A stretch of 16,651 nucleotides of DNA, from contig JAOTWK010000031.1 of the NCBI GenBank assembly GCA_029862935.1, forward strand, positions 1-16,651, in the 5' to 3' direction. The translations under genes and the position numbers were made by a program. The notes under the pieces were generated by a model that saw only the letters and a program-made list of their open reading frames with translations, was not told the DNA's origin and did no database searches. The DNA is from Gemmatimonadota bacterium (lineage in GTDB: Bacteria; Gemmatimonadota; Gemmatimonadetes; Gemmatimonadales; GWC2-71-9). Shown one piece after another: positions 6,985 through 13,314 of the stretch (position 1 is the stretch's first letter; each line of letters starts with the position of its first letter).

Positions 6985-8457
6985 CTAAGCCTTATCAGCT
7001 GAGTTAAAGATCACTGCCGACAACGCGCTCCAGGGCATCGAAGAGTGGAGACACCTGATTCCTCCGGCTGAACGAGGGTGGCAGATCGAGGGGGGCTGCA
7101 TACCATTGGCGAACTCTCGATACCGCCGGACAATTACCTGGGCGACGTCTGGTACGCTGGTTGGAGGAACGACGTCTGCGCCGCTACCACGGAGAAGTCT
7201 CGCTATCGGGCTTTGTCCATCAGCCATGACAAGAAGCCACGCATTGAACTGCATGTATTCGTATATCTTCGACGGGACAGCCCACGGGCTATCCTGCGGA
7301 AGGCTAACGAGCATCGATGATTCATTGAGCATTTCCCAGAGCCGGTCCCGGTCCTGGTGTGGATGAAGGTGCACGAAATCTCGAACCCCACAGCGTGCGG
7401 CGATCTCAGCTGTCGGAACACCAGCGAATTCGGTCACACGCCCAATCATTTCGACTGACAGCTCCTCTGGCGTCAGTCCGAGTTCCGATACTGCCTTTTG
7501 CACCGCCAGGAAAAGCGTTTCGGGATTCCTGTCCAAATAGATCCCACCGGCATAGGCGATCTTGAAGACCGTTCGGCTCCGGGCCGGGCTTGGTGGGAGG
7601 TCGAGTTCGTCATATCCGTTAAGAACGGTGAGAAAACGCGCGCGCCCCCCGCCGTATCTCCGCTCCATGGCCTCGCGGACCTCATCGGTGTTTGTCACCA
7701 CCAAGTCGGCTCGATCGACGCAGCGTCTCTCGTAGCGGCGAGCGAGCCTGAAGGACAAGGGATGCGCCTTCTCTTCTGGGAGCCTGCGCTCGAGGCTCCA
7801 TGGGTCGCGGAGGTCCATGATCAATGGTAACCCGGTATGTTCGGCCAACTGCCTTCCCGCCTCGTGTGCCATGTGCGGCGGCCCGCAGCTGATAATCAAC
7901 TGATAACCTTCGCCGCGTGAGAGCCCCTTACCCAGACGGAACGCATCGCGAGCCCACAGGAGATCTCCTCGGTTCAAAGCCAGTGTATGAAGACCCCGGC
8001 GGTAATACCCGGGATCCCACCTCTTTCGTCCCATTTCATCCGCTGCGAGTGATTGCGGTCGTGGTCTGTGAGCGCGTGAGGCCTCGCTCGCGCCGGGCGT
8101 TTGCTTCCGTAGCGCCCGAAATCGGGACAGGACGCTCGCGGCGAATCCCTCCACCCGCTGCAAGCCGGAAGGGCGTGTTCGAACCCCAAACACCCGGGTG
8201 CCGGGCGGAAGTCGCTCCAAGGCAGGAACGTCCGTTCGCTCGTGTTGCGCCGGATGTCCTGCGATCACGTCCAGGGTCCAACCGCGCTCCGCTGCGAGTT
8301 CGGTGATCCGGCCCCAGCGGACGGCTCCGGCGGTGCAAAGAGGCGGAAAGTGATAGCTAATCAGCAAGAAACGACCGCGAACGCTGTCCAGTCCACCCGC
8401 GCTCGCATAAAGCGGCGCGGGTGCGTTCGTGTCGGCGACGTCTCTATTCCATGGCAT
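6985..8457 (-). CDS. GT4-like glycosyltransferase with a frameshifted C-terminus
   Basis: This is a GT-B-fold glycosyltransferase of about 490 residues. RFLLISYHFPPL near residue 29 opens the N-terminal domain, LIMDLRDPW (about 212-220) is typical of the family, LNGYD (about 279-283) marks the domain junction, and VPSKIYEYMQF (about 394-404) is the donor-site helix. The canonical EX7E motif is not seen. ATG 8457 is preferred over an in-frame TTG at 8463; GGAG lies ten bases upstream of the ATG. After about residue 456 the sequence turns atypical. In the neighbouring frame the DNA encodes FSRRNQVSPLFDALERVVG, a normal family C-terminus, ending at a TAA at 7006-7004. One extra base in the G run at 7090-7095 would restore it. 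It is the first gene of the minus-strand block and faces two sigma-54 candidates. Confidence 0.85.
   Translation of the reverse strand: MPWNRDVADTNAPAPLYASAGGLDSVRGRFLLISYHFPPLCTAGAVRWGRITELAAERGWTLDVIAGHPAQHERTDVPALERLPPGTRVFGVRTRPSGLQRVEGFAASVLSRFRALRKQTPGASEASRAHRPRPQSLAADEMGRKRWDPGYYRRGLHTLALNRGDLLWARDAFRLGKGLSRGEGYQLIISCGPPHMAHEAGRQLAEHTGLPLIMDLRDPWSLERRLPEEKAHPLSFRLARRYERRCVDRADLVVTNTDEVREAMERRYGGGRARFLTVLNGYDELDLPPSPARSRTVFKIAYAGGIYLDRNPETLFLAVQKAVSELGLTPEELSVEMIGRVTEFAGVPTAEIAARCGVRDFVHLHPHQDRDRLWEMLNESSMLVSLPQDSPWAVPSKIYEYMQFNAWLLVMADGQSPIARLLRGSGADVVPPTSVPDVAQVIVRRYREFANGMQPPSICHPRSAGGIRCLHSSMPWSALSAVIFNSADKA
7090..7095 (-). other. Homopolymer (six G on plus strand) at the probable frameshift site
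   Basis: The run reads CCCCCC in the coding sense of the glycosyltransferase. With seven C the frame continues as Q-P-P-L-D-L-P-P-S-F-S-R-R-N-Q to a stop at 7004. With six C it continues into a 36-residue tail of unfamiliar composition that stops at 6985. A deletion, phase-variable slippage or an assembly/sequencing error would all look the same. Confidence 0.65.
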
Positions 8458-8649
8458 GTCCAATCAACTCCGGCGCATCGCAACCGCTCGACGGACGATT
8501 GCCCTAGATGGCAAGAAAAGGTTTCCAGCCAGGTTTGCAGCGCGGCCGCCTGGGAGTTCCCCTCGGCTCGGTACGGCGTCCAGCACTCGGCCTTGCCACG
8601 GGACATCGCAATCCTGAAGACCTGGCGCTCAGCGCCCGCCGCTCGGGGT

Positions 8650-8665
8650 TGCAAGGCAGGTGCCG
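8650..8665 (-). promoter_or_regulatory. Sigma-54-type promoter candidate, proximal, for the minus-strand block
   Basis: The minus strand reads CGGCACCTGCCTTGCA, against the consensus TGGCACGNNNNTTGCW. GGCAC and TTGCA are intact and the GG-to-GC distance is exactly ten bases; only positions 1 and 7 of the defined bases differ. A start site near 8640 would give a leader of about 180 bases before the glycosyltransferase ATG at 8457. Confidence 0.55.
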
Positions 8666-8718
8666 CCTGCACGCACTTCGGCGCCGGGCCCTGCCCACAT
8701 CTCGTGGTCTACCGAACC

Positions 8719-8732
8719 GTGCCTCCGGGCAC
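8719..8732. repeat. Palindrome GTGCC-N4-GGCAC, possible activator site
   Basis: GTGCCTCCGGGCAC is a perfect five-base inverted repeat around TCCG. Its centre is about 61 bases upstream of the -24 GG of the 8665-8650 promoter candidate. A closely similar palindrome, GTGCCGCGGCAC, lies in the other divergent region at 15634-15645. A binding site for a sigma-54 activator is inferred, not shown. Confidence 0.35.
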
Positions 8733-8744
8733 ATGTTGCAGAAA

Positions 8745-8760
8745 CGCAACACCCATGCCA
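8745..8760 (-). promoter_or_regulatory. Sigma-54-type promoter candidate, distal, for the minus-strand block
   Basis: The minus strand reads TGGCATGGGTGTTGCG. It matches TGGCACGNNNNTTGCW except at two positions (C6 to T and the final W), with the invariant GG and GC ten bases apart. It lies 95 bases upstream of the proximal candidate and faces the same way, so the two could be tandem promoters or one may be fortuitous. Confidence 0.45.
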
Positions 8761-8935
8761 CACGAACGCAGGCGCTGCCCCGCGTGAACCGACAGCGACG
8801 ACTTCTCGAGCCGGGCCACGGGTGCGCTTGCACGCGACTAGCGCGTCCACCGGATTGCCCCGAGTGCCGTCATCAGGCCCCTCTGACCACGGCACGACCA
8901 CCTCCCATACTGGCAGCGACCAAATACACTTCACC

Positions 8936-8951
8936 GGGCACGCCCGTTGCT
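8936..8951 (+). promoter_or_regulatory. Sigma-54-type (-24/-12) promoter for the XrtA-type deacetylase
   Basis: GGGCACGCCCGTTGCT matches TGGCACGNNNNTTGCW at every defined position but the first, with GG (8937-8938) and GC (8949-8950) ten bases apart. A start site near 8961 would leave about 25 bases of leader, with the ribosome binding site at 8973-8977 and the ATG at 8987. The geometry is what a real promoter should have. XrtA loci are known to be accompanied by the sigma-54 activator PrsR, which supports the call. Confidence 0.7.
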
Positions 8952-8972
8952 TCGAGAATTGGCTGTCACCGC

Positions 8973-8977
8973 GGGAG
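8973..8977 (+). promoter_or_regulatory. Ribosome binding site choosing ATG 8987
   Basis: GGGAG ends nine bases before ATG 8987. It favours this start over longer in-frame alternatives reaching back to 8660, which would add about 109 low-complexity residues and absorb the promoter. Confidence 0.6.
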
Positions 8978-8986
8978 ACCATTGGA

Positions 8987-9817
8987 ATGACGGTACACCA
9001 CTTCACTGTTGATGTCGAAGAGTATTTTCAGGTCTCGGCCTTCGAGCACCTGGTACCGCGGACCCGCTGGACATCTTTCGAGAGCCGTGTCGCGTCGACG
9101 GTCGACGAGTTGCTGGAGATATTGGGGCGACACCAGGTTCAGGGCACGTTCTTCGTGCTGGGCTGGCTAGCCCAGAAATATCCCGAGCTGGTGAAGTCGG
9201 TGGCCGAGGCTAAGCACGAGATCGCCTCTCACGGGTGGAGCCATCGGCGGGTATTCGAGGAGACCCCGGAGGAGTTTCGCACATCTGTACGACGCACGAA
9301 ACAGGTCTTAGAGGACATTGCCGGTAAACCAGTGCTGGGCTTTCGCGCGCCAAGTTTTTCAATTCGACCTGGCTTCGAGTGGGCGCTCGATATACTGATC
9401 GAAGAGGGCTATCGTTACGATTCGAGCCTGTTTCCCATTCGGCGCATAGGCTACGGCTACCCAAACGGTGGCCGTGATCCCCACTGGCTGCAGCGCCCCG
9501 CCGGGGAGCTCGCGGAGATCCCGCCGGCGACGATGCGCGTCGCCGGAGTCAACGTGCCGGCAGGCGGAGGAGCCTACTTCCGGCTGTTCCCGTACGGTCT
9601 GGTTCGAGCGGCGCTGCGACAGTCTCAAAGGCGTGGCGTACCGGGAACCTTCTATGTTCACCCATGGGAACTCGATCCGGAGCAACCGCGTCTTGACGTT
9701 TCCTGGCTGACGAGAATGCGCCACTACTCTGGCCTTCATCGGACGAAGGATCGTCTTGAACGCCTCTTGCAGGAATTCCAGTTTCAACCCATAGCCGCCA
9801 CTATCGCATCGTGGTGA
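8987..9817 (+). CDS. Polysaccharide deacetylase, XrtA/PEP-CTERM locus subfamily
   Basis: This is a CE4 (NodB-like) deacetylase of 276 residues, close to the subfamily's usual length, expected to remove N-acetyl groups from a glycan or its precursor. It opens with HHFTVDVEEYF (4-14), the signature start of the PEP-CTERM-locus subfamily (TIGR03006 type), with the catalytic Asp at 9. SHGWSH (81-86) is the metal-binding His pair. FRAPSFSI (119-126) is the third motif, and FYVHPWELDPEQPR (222-235) is the C-terminal motif with the His of the active site. No signal peptide is seen, so it is either cytoplasmic or acts on the inner face of the membrane. It leads the plus-strand block behind a sigma-54-like promoter and overlaps the FemAB-like gene by four bases. 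Confidence 0.93.
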   Translation: MTVHHFTVDVEEYFQVSAFEHLVPRTRWTSFESRVASTVDELLEILGRHQVQGTFFVLGWLAQKYPELVKSVAEAKHEIASHGWSHRRVFEETPEEFRTSVRRTKQVLEDIAGKPVLGFRAPSFSIRPGFEWALDILIEEGYRYDSSLFPIRRIGYGYPNGGRDPHWLQRPAGELAEIPPATMRVAGVNVPAGGGAYFRLFPYGLVRAALRQSQRRGVPGTFYVHPWELDPEQPRLDVSWLTRMRHYSGLHRTKDRLERLLQEFQFQPIAATIASW

Positions 9818-10881
9818 CCGAGGTGCCTGTTTCTCCCGAGTCACACCGCACGGGCGGGTTCGACGTGATCGAGTTCGACGGCCCGGCCGACCGCTGGGAC
9901 AAGTCCGTCAGCGAGACACCCGGTAGCAGCTTCTGTCACCTGGCAGGTTGGCGCGAGATCATGGTGGACGTACTCGGCCACGAGTGTCGCTATCTCGTGG
10001 CACAGGACGACACCGGGATGTGGCGTGGTCTCCTTCCCCTGGTGCATGTGAAGAGTCGGCTCTTTGGGCACTACCTCCTGTCGATGCCCTTCCTGAACTA
10101 TGGTGGCCCAATTGGGAGCGCCGGCGCACAGACGCGGTTGGTCGAATACGCAATCGACCAGGCGCGTCGAGCGAACGTCGACCTCCTCGAGCTCCGATCG
10201 CGCTCCCCCGTGCCGGCGGATGTCACGGTCTCCGGAAGAAAGATCGCGGTGATCCTGGATCTTCCGAGTTCCCCGGAACAACTGTGGCGTGAGCAATTCC
10301 CCGGCAAGCTCCGTAGCCAGATACGCAGACCGCAGAAGGAAGGGATGGAGGTGCAATTCGGGCCGGAGCAGGTGGAGCCGTTCTACGAGGTCTTCAAGCG
10401 CAACATGCGGGACCTCGGCACGCCGGTTCTACCTCTCTCGTTTTTTGAGGGTCTGCGGCTGACCTTTGGAGAGCTCGTCATGTTCGGAACGGTGTACTGG
10501 CGCGGTCAGCCGGTCGCGGCGGGCGCTGGCTTCCTGTGGCGGGACGAGTTCGAGATGACGTGGGCCTCAGCGCTACGGGAGCACAACCGTATGGCGCCCA
10601 ACATGCTCCTCTATTGGGCGTTTATGGAGGCGATGATCGCGCGCGGCGTCCAGTTCTTCAATTTCGGGCGCTGCACGCCGAATGAGGGCACCCATCGCTT
10701 CAAGCGGCAATGGGGCGGTAGAGACGTGCCGCTCCCGTGGGCGCAGTGGACGGCTCGGAACCTGACCGCGACACCGTCGCCAGATCGGCCGCTCTTCCGG
10801 GCCGCGACCGCTGTATGGAAGCGGCTGCCGTTGCTCGTCACGAACAGGGTGGGGCCGATCTTGGCCCGCCGCCTTCCGTGA
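9814..10881 (+). CDS. FemAB-like protein, XrtA/PEP-CTERM system-associated
   Basis: This GNAT/FemAB-fold protein has about 355 residues. FemAB proteins transfer amino acids from aminoacyl-tRNA onto peptidoglycan stems; for the XrtA-associated subfamily (TIGR03019 type) the substrate is not established and a glycan or glycolipid is often assumed. Typical segments are LNYGGP near residue 95-100, GKLRSQIRRPQKEG near 165-178, and FNFGRCTP followed by GTHRFKRQWGG near 283-303, the subfamily hallmark. GTG 9814 forms the GTGA overlap with the deacetylase stop; a second GTG three bases earlier is also possible. Translational coupling to the deacetylase is likely. The fixed deacetylase-FemAB pair is the clearest sign of an XrtA-type locus. 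Confidence 0.9.
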   Translation: MTEVPVSPESHRTGGFDVIEFDGPADRWDKSVSETPGSSFCHLAGWREIMVDVLGHECRYLVAQDDTGMWRGLLPLVHVKSRLFGHYLLSMPFLNYGGPIGSAGAQTRLVEYAIDQARRANVDLLELRSRSPVPADVTVSGRKIAVILDLPSSPEQLWREQFPGKLRSQIRRPQKEGMEVQFGPEQVEPFYEVFKRNMRDLGTPVLPLSFFEGLRLTFGELVMFGTVYWRGQPVAAGAGFLWRDEFEMTWASALREHNRMAPNMLLYWAFMEAMIARGVQFFNFGRCTPNEGTHRFKRQWGGRDVPLPWAQWTARNLTATPSPDRPLFRAATAVWKRLPLLVTNRVGPILARRLP

Positions 10882-10951
10882 ATGTCACACTAGACCAGAG
10901 GGTGGTCCCCGGGTCACATCAGGTCCCCACGGGCCGGCGCTGCCGCAACCC

Positions 10952-12151
10952 ATGAGCCGCTTGCGCCACCAGCTGCCCGCTTACTCACCAGTCTCGCTTC
11001 GGGCCATCATTCAGGCTGCGCGTGCGGCAGCCCCGGTCGGTGCTGATCCACGGCGCCGGGTGATCGAGCTTCTTCGCCGCCAGTACGAGGCAGAACAGGT
11101 GACCCTCTGCGGCAGCGGCACACACGCCCTCCAGCTCGCCGTAAGACAGGCGTGGCAGGTTCTCGGAGAGAAGACCACTGTCGCGCTGCCGGCCTTTTCC
11201 TGCTTCGACATCGGATCTGCCGCTGTGGGGGTCGACGCCCGCATCGCGCTCTACGATCTGGATCCAGGCACGCTCTCCCCAGACTGGGACAGCTTCAGAT
11301 CGGCGTTGGCCAGCGGTGCGCGGGTCGCGATCGTGGCTCCTCTCTACGGGATCCCCGTGGATTGGGACGCGGGAGAACGCTGCGCCGAAGGCTACGGTGC
11401 GGTCTTGATCGAGGACGCGGCGCAAGGCGCCGGAGCCTTTTGGCGTGGCCGCCCGCTGGGGGCATTGGGAAGGCTGAGTGTGTTGAGTTTTGGTCGTGGC
11501 AAGGGATGGAGCGCGGTTCGCGGGGGCACGCTCATGACACGCGCGCTTGACGAGCATGAGGATGCTGAGCTGGAGTTGCTTCAGGCGGGACCCACCTCCG
11601 AACTGAGTGTGGTCGTCAGCGCCGCAGCTCAGTGGACGCTTGGCCGACCCTCGTTGTACGGCCTTCCCGTGTCGATTCCGGGGCTCGGCCTGGGTGAAAC
11701 ACGATACAAAGACCCAACGGCGCCGCAGCGTCTATCGCGGGCCGGCGCCCGCTTGCTGGAGTGCACGAGGCACGCCGCTGATCAGGAAGCCGAGCTGCGG
11801 CGGCAGCGTGCGAAAGGATGGAAGGAAACGATTCGGTTCGGGCCTCACGCGAGACCGATCGAGGTGCCTGACCATGGAACGGCAGGCTTTCTCCGTTTTC
11901 CCCTTCGACTTTCGCGCGGAGTCGCAGGGATCGAACGACCACGATCCGCGCTTCGGCTGGGCGCGGCGCCCAGTTACCCTCGTCCTCTCGGCGCTTTGCC
12001 GCCGGTGGCCGCTCGCTTACACGAGCCTCACGGCCGATGGCCCGGTGCGGAAGAACTCGTGCGTACCTTGGTCACGTTACCCACCCACTCCATGCTGACC
12101 ATGTGGGAGAGATCGCGCCTCCTACGTCTTCTGTCGGACTATCCGCACTAA
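10952..12151 (+). CDS. DegT/DnrJ/EryC1/StrS-type aminotransferase
   Basis: This PLP enzyme of 399 residues probably makes an amino sugar from a keto nucleotide-sugar. GSGTHAL (54-60) is the phosphate-binding turn, IEDAAQGAG (153-161) carries the PLP-ring Asp155, and SFGRGKGWSAVRGG (179-192) carries the Schiff-base Lys184 in place of the commoner SF-x-x-xK-x-x-x-x-GEGG. PGAEEL and TLPTHSMLT near the C-terminus are typical. It follows FemAB after 70 bases with no good Shine-Dalgarno sequence, and there is no alternative in-frame start before 10952. Its stop overlaps the stop of the convergent glycosyltransferase by three bases, leaving no room for a terminator. The product sugar cannot be told from sequence. 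Confidence 0.88.
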   Translation: MSRLRHQLPAYSPVSLRAIIQAARAAAPVGADPRRRVIELLRRQYEAEQVTLCGSGTHALQLAVRQAWQVLGEKTTVALPAFSCFDIGSAAVGVDARIALYDLDPGTLSPDWDSFRSALASGARVAIVAPLYGIPVDWDAGERCAEGYGAVLIEDAAQGAGAFWRGRPLGALGRLSVLSFGRGKGWSAVRGGTLMTRALDEHEDAELELLQAGPTSELSVVVSAAAQWTLGRPSLYGLPVSIPGLGLGETRYKDPTAPQRLSRAGARLLECTRHAADQEAELRRQRAKGWKETIRFGPHARPIEVPDHGTAGFLRFPLRLSRGVAGIERPRSALRLGAAPSYPRPLGALPPVAARLHEPHGRWPGAEELVRTLVTLPTHSMLTMWERSRLLRLLSDYPH

Positions 12152-13314
12152 CGTCCCGAGGGAGTTGTCGCCCGAGGCAACAGCTCTTCGTACACCTGCA
12201 AATAATTCTGGGCCACGTCGTGGAGACGGAACCGCCGTTCAATTTGTTGTTTCGCCGCCGCTCCAAAGCGGGCGCGCATATCGTGATCTTTCAACAAGCG
12301 TACGACTTTGTCAACGAATGCAGGCGTGTCTCTGGGCGGCACGAGATAGCCTGTCACCCCGTCGGTGACGACTTCCGGATTGCCGCCTACGCTCGTAACG
12401 ACGACCGGCAAGCCATGGCTCATGGATTCGAGGAGGGTAATCGACAGTCCTTCGGAGAGAGAGGTCAGTGCTGAGACCTGCATTAGCGGGTAGTAGTCGT
12501 TGATGTTATCCGCATGACCAGCGAAGATGACGTGCTCAGCTACCCCAAGTCGATCTGCCAGCTGTCTCAACTCCGTCTCCTGGTTTCCCCGACCCAGAAG
12601 AACAAAGCGGGCCTGCGGCACCGCCTGCACGATAAGAGGTGCTGCTTCGATCAGATATCTGACTCCCTTTACCTGCCGGTTGAAGTTGGCGACCATACCA
12701 ACCACGAGATGCTCAGGTCGTAATCCGAGTTTGGCTCTGAGACCGGAGCGTTCGTGTAGCGGTCCGGGCGGCCTTTCGACTCCATTGTGGATCACGATGA
12801 CGCGTGACTGGTCGAGCTTCTCTTTCTTCAAAACCACCTGGCGAACGGCTTCCGATACACAAATGACGCGATCGGGCAGCGATCTGGTCGCCCGCAGCTT
12901 CATGTATTCACGAGTGCCCCAATTGAATCCCTGATCCTCTCGATTCTCAATCAAGAACGGCACCTTACCCAGCGCCTTCAGGGCGCGCGCGTACATGATG
13001 GACCAGAAGAAATACGCATGGACGACGGCTGGCTGAAATTGCCCAACGTGGCGTGACGCGATCTGGAGTCGCCTGATCTGAGCAAACGGGTAGCGCTCGA
13101 GCCGCCCAGGCGGCACGACAGTGACCGGGATTCCCGGCTTCTGCCGTGCTCGTATCGGCGCCTGGCTCAGTATTCGGGCCTGACAGCGCCAGGATTCCCA
13201 GAGCTTCGTCATCGCCACTAGGTGGTTACCCGTACCGCCACCGAGATCGTCCGTAATGATCAATAGGCGCCAGGGTGGCGATGCGGCGACCGCAAGAGGT
13301 GAAGGCGCTCTCAC
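12148..13314 (-). CDS. Glycosyltransferase family 4
   Basis: This retaining GT-B glycosyltransferase of 388 residues transfers a sugar from a nucleotide donor during repeat-unit assembly. WRLLIITDDLGGGTGNHLV (about 15-33) opens the acceptor domain with a glycine-rich loop. HNGV (176-179) marks the start of the donor domain. LLGRGN (239-244) and E288-x7-E296 in the SEGLSITLLES stretch give the canonical EX7E motif, followed by GGNPEVV (310-316). Start is GTG at 13314, overlapping the ATP-grasp stop by four bases (GTGA), which indicates translational coupling. It is last in its operon and converges tail-to-tail on the aminotransferase with overlapping stops. Confidence 0.92.
   Translation of the reverse strand: MRAPSPLAVAASPPWRLLIITDDLGGGTGNHLVAMTKLWESWRCQARILSQAPIRARQKPGIPVTVVPPGRLERYPFAQIRRLQIASRHVGQFQPAVVHAYFFWSIMYARALKALGKVPFLIENREDQGFNWGTREYMKLRATRSLPDRVICVSEAVRQVVLKKEKLDQSRVIVIHNGVERPPGPLHERSGLRAKLGLRPEHLVVGMVANFNRQVKGVRYLIEAAPLIVQAVPQARFVLLGRGNQETELRQLADRLGVAEHVIFAGHADNINDYYPLMQVSALTSLSEGLSITLLESMSHGLPVVVTSVGGNPEVVTDGVTGYLVPPRDTPAFVDKVVRLLKDHDMRARFGAAAKQQIERRFRLHDVAQNYLQVYEELLPRATTPSGR

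Larger units (their letters stand above)
8458..8986. other. Divergent intergenic region, 529 bases, no convincing gene
   Basis: Several overlapping open frames cross this stretch on both strands. They are Arg/Pro/Ala-rich, match nothing recognisable and obstruct one another, as expected for GC-rich non-coding DNA. The region holds the promoters for the minus-strand glycosyltransferase block and the plus-strand deacetylase/FemAB/aminotransferase block, including three sigma-54-like elements and one palindrome listed separately. Confidence 0.7.

Noticed and set aside
8727..8742. Plus-strand GGGCACATGTTGCAG resembles a sigma-54 promoter
   Set aside because: The GG-to-GC spacing is nine or eight bases, not the required ten; sigma-54 promoters do not tolerate this well.
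8660..8986. An N-terminal extension of about 109 residues on the XrtA-type deacetylase
   Set aside because: The subfamily starts at the HHFTVDVEEYF segment, and a ribosome binding site precedes ATG 8987; the extension looks non-coding.
8508..8990. A 160-codon plus-strand open frame in the divergent region
   Set aside because: Its composition is Arg/Pro/Leu-rich with no domain, it overlaps equally open frames on both strands, and it would cover the promoter, ribosome binding site and start of the deacetylase.
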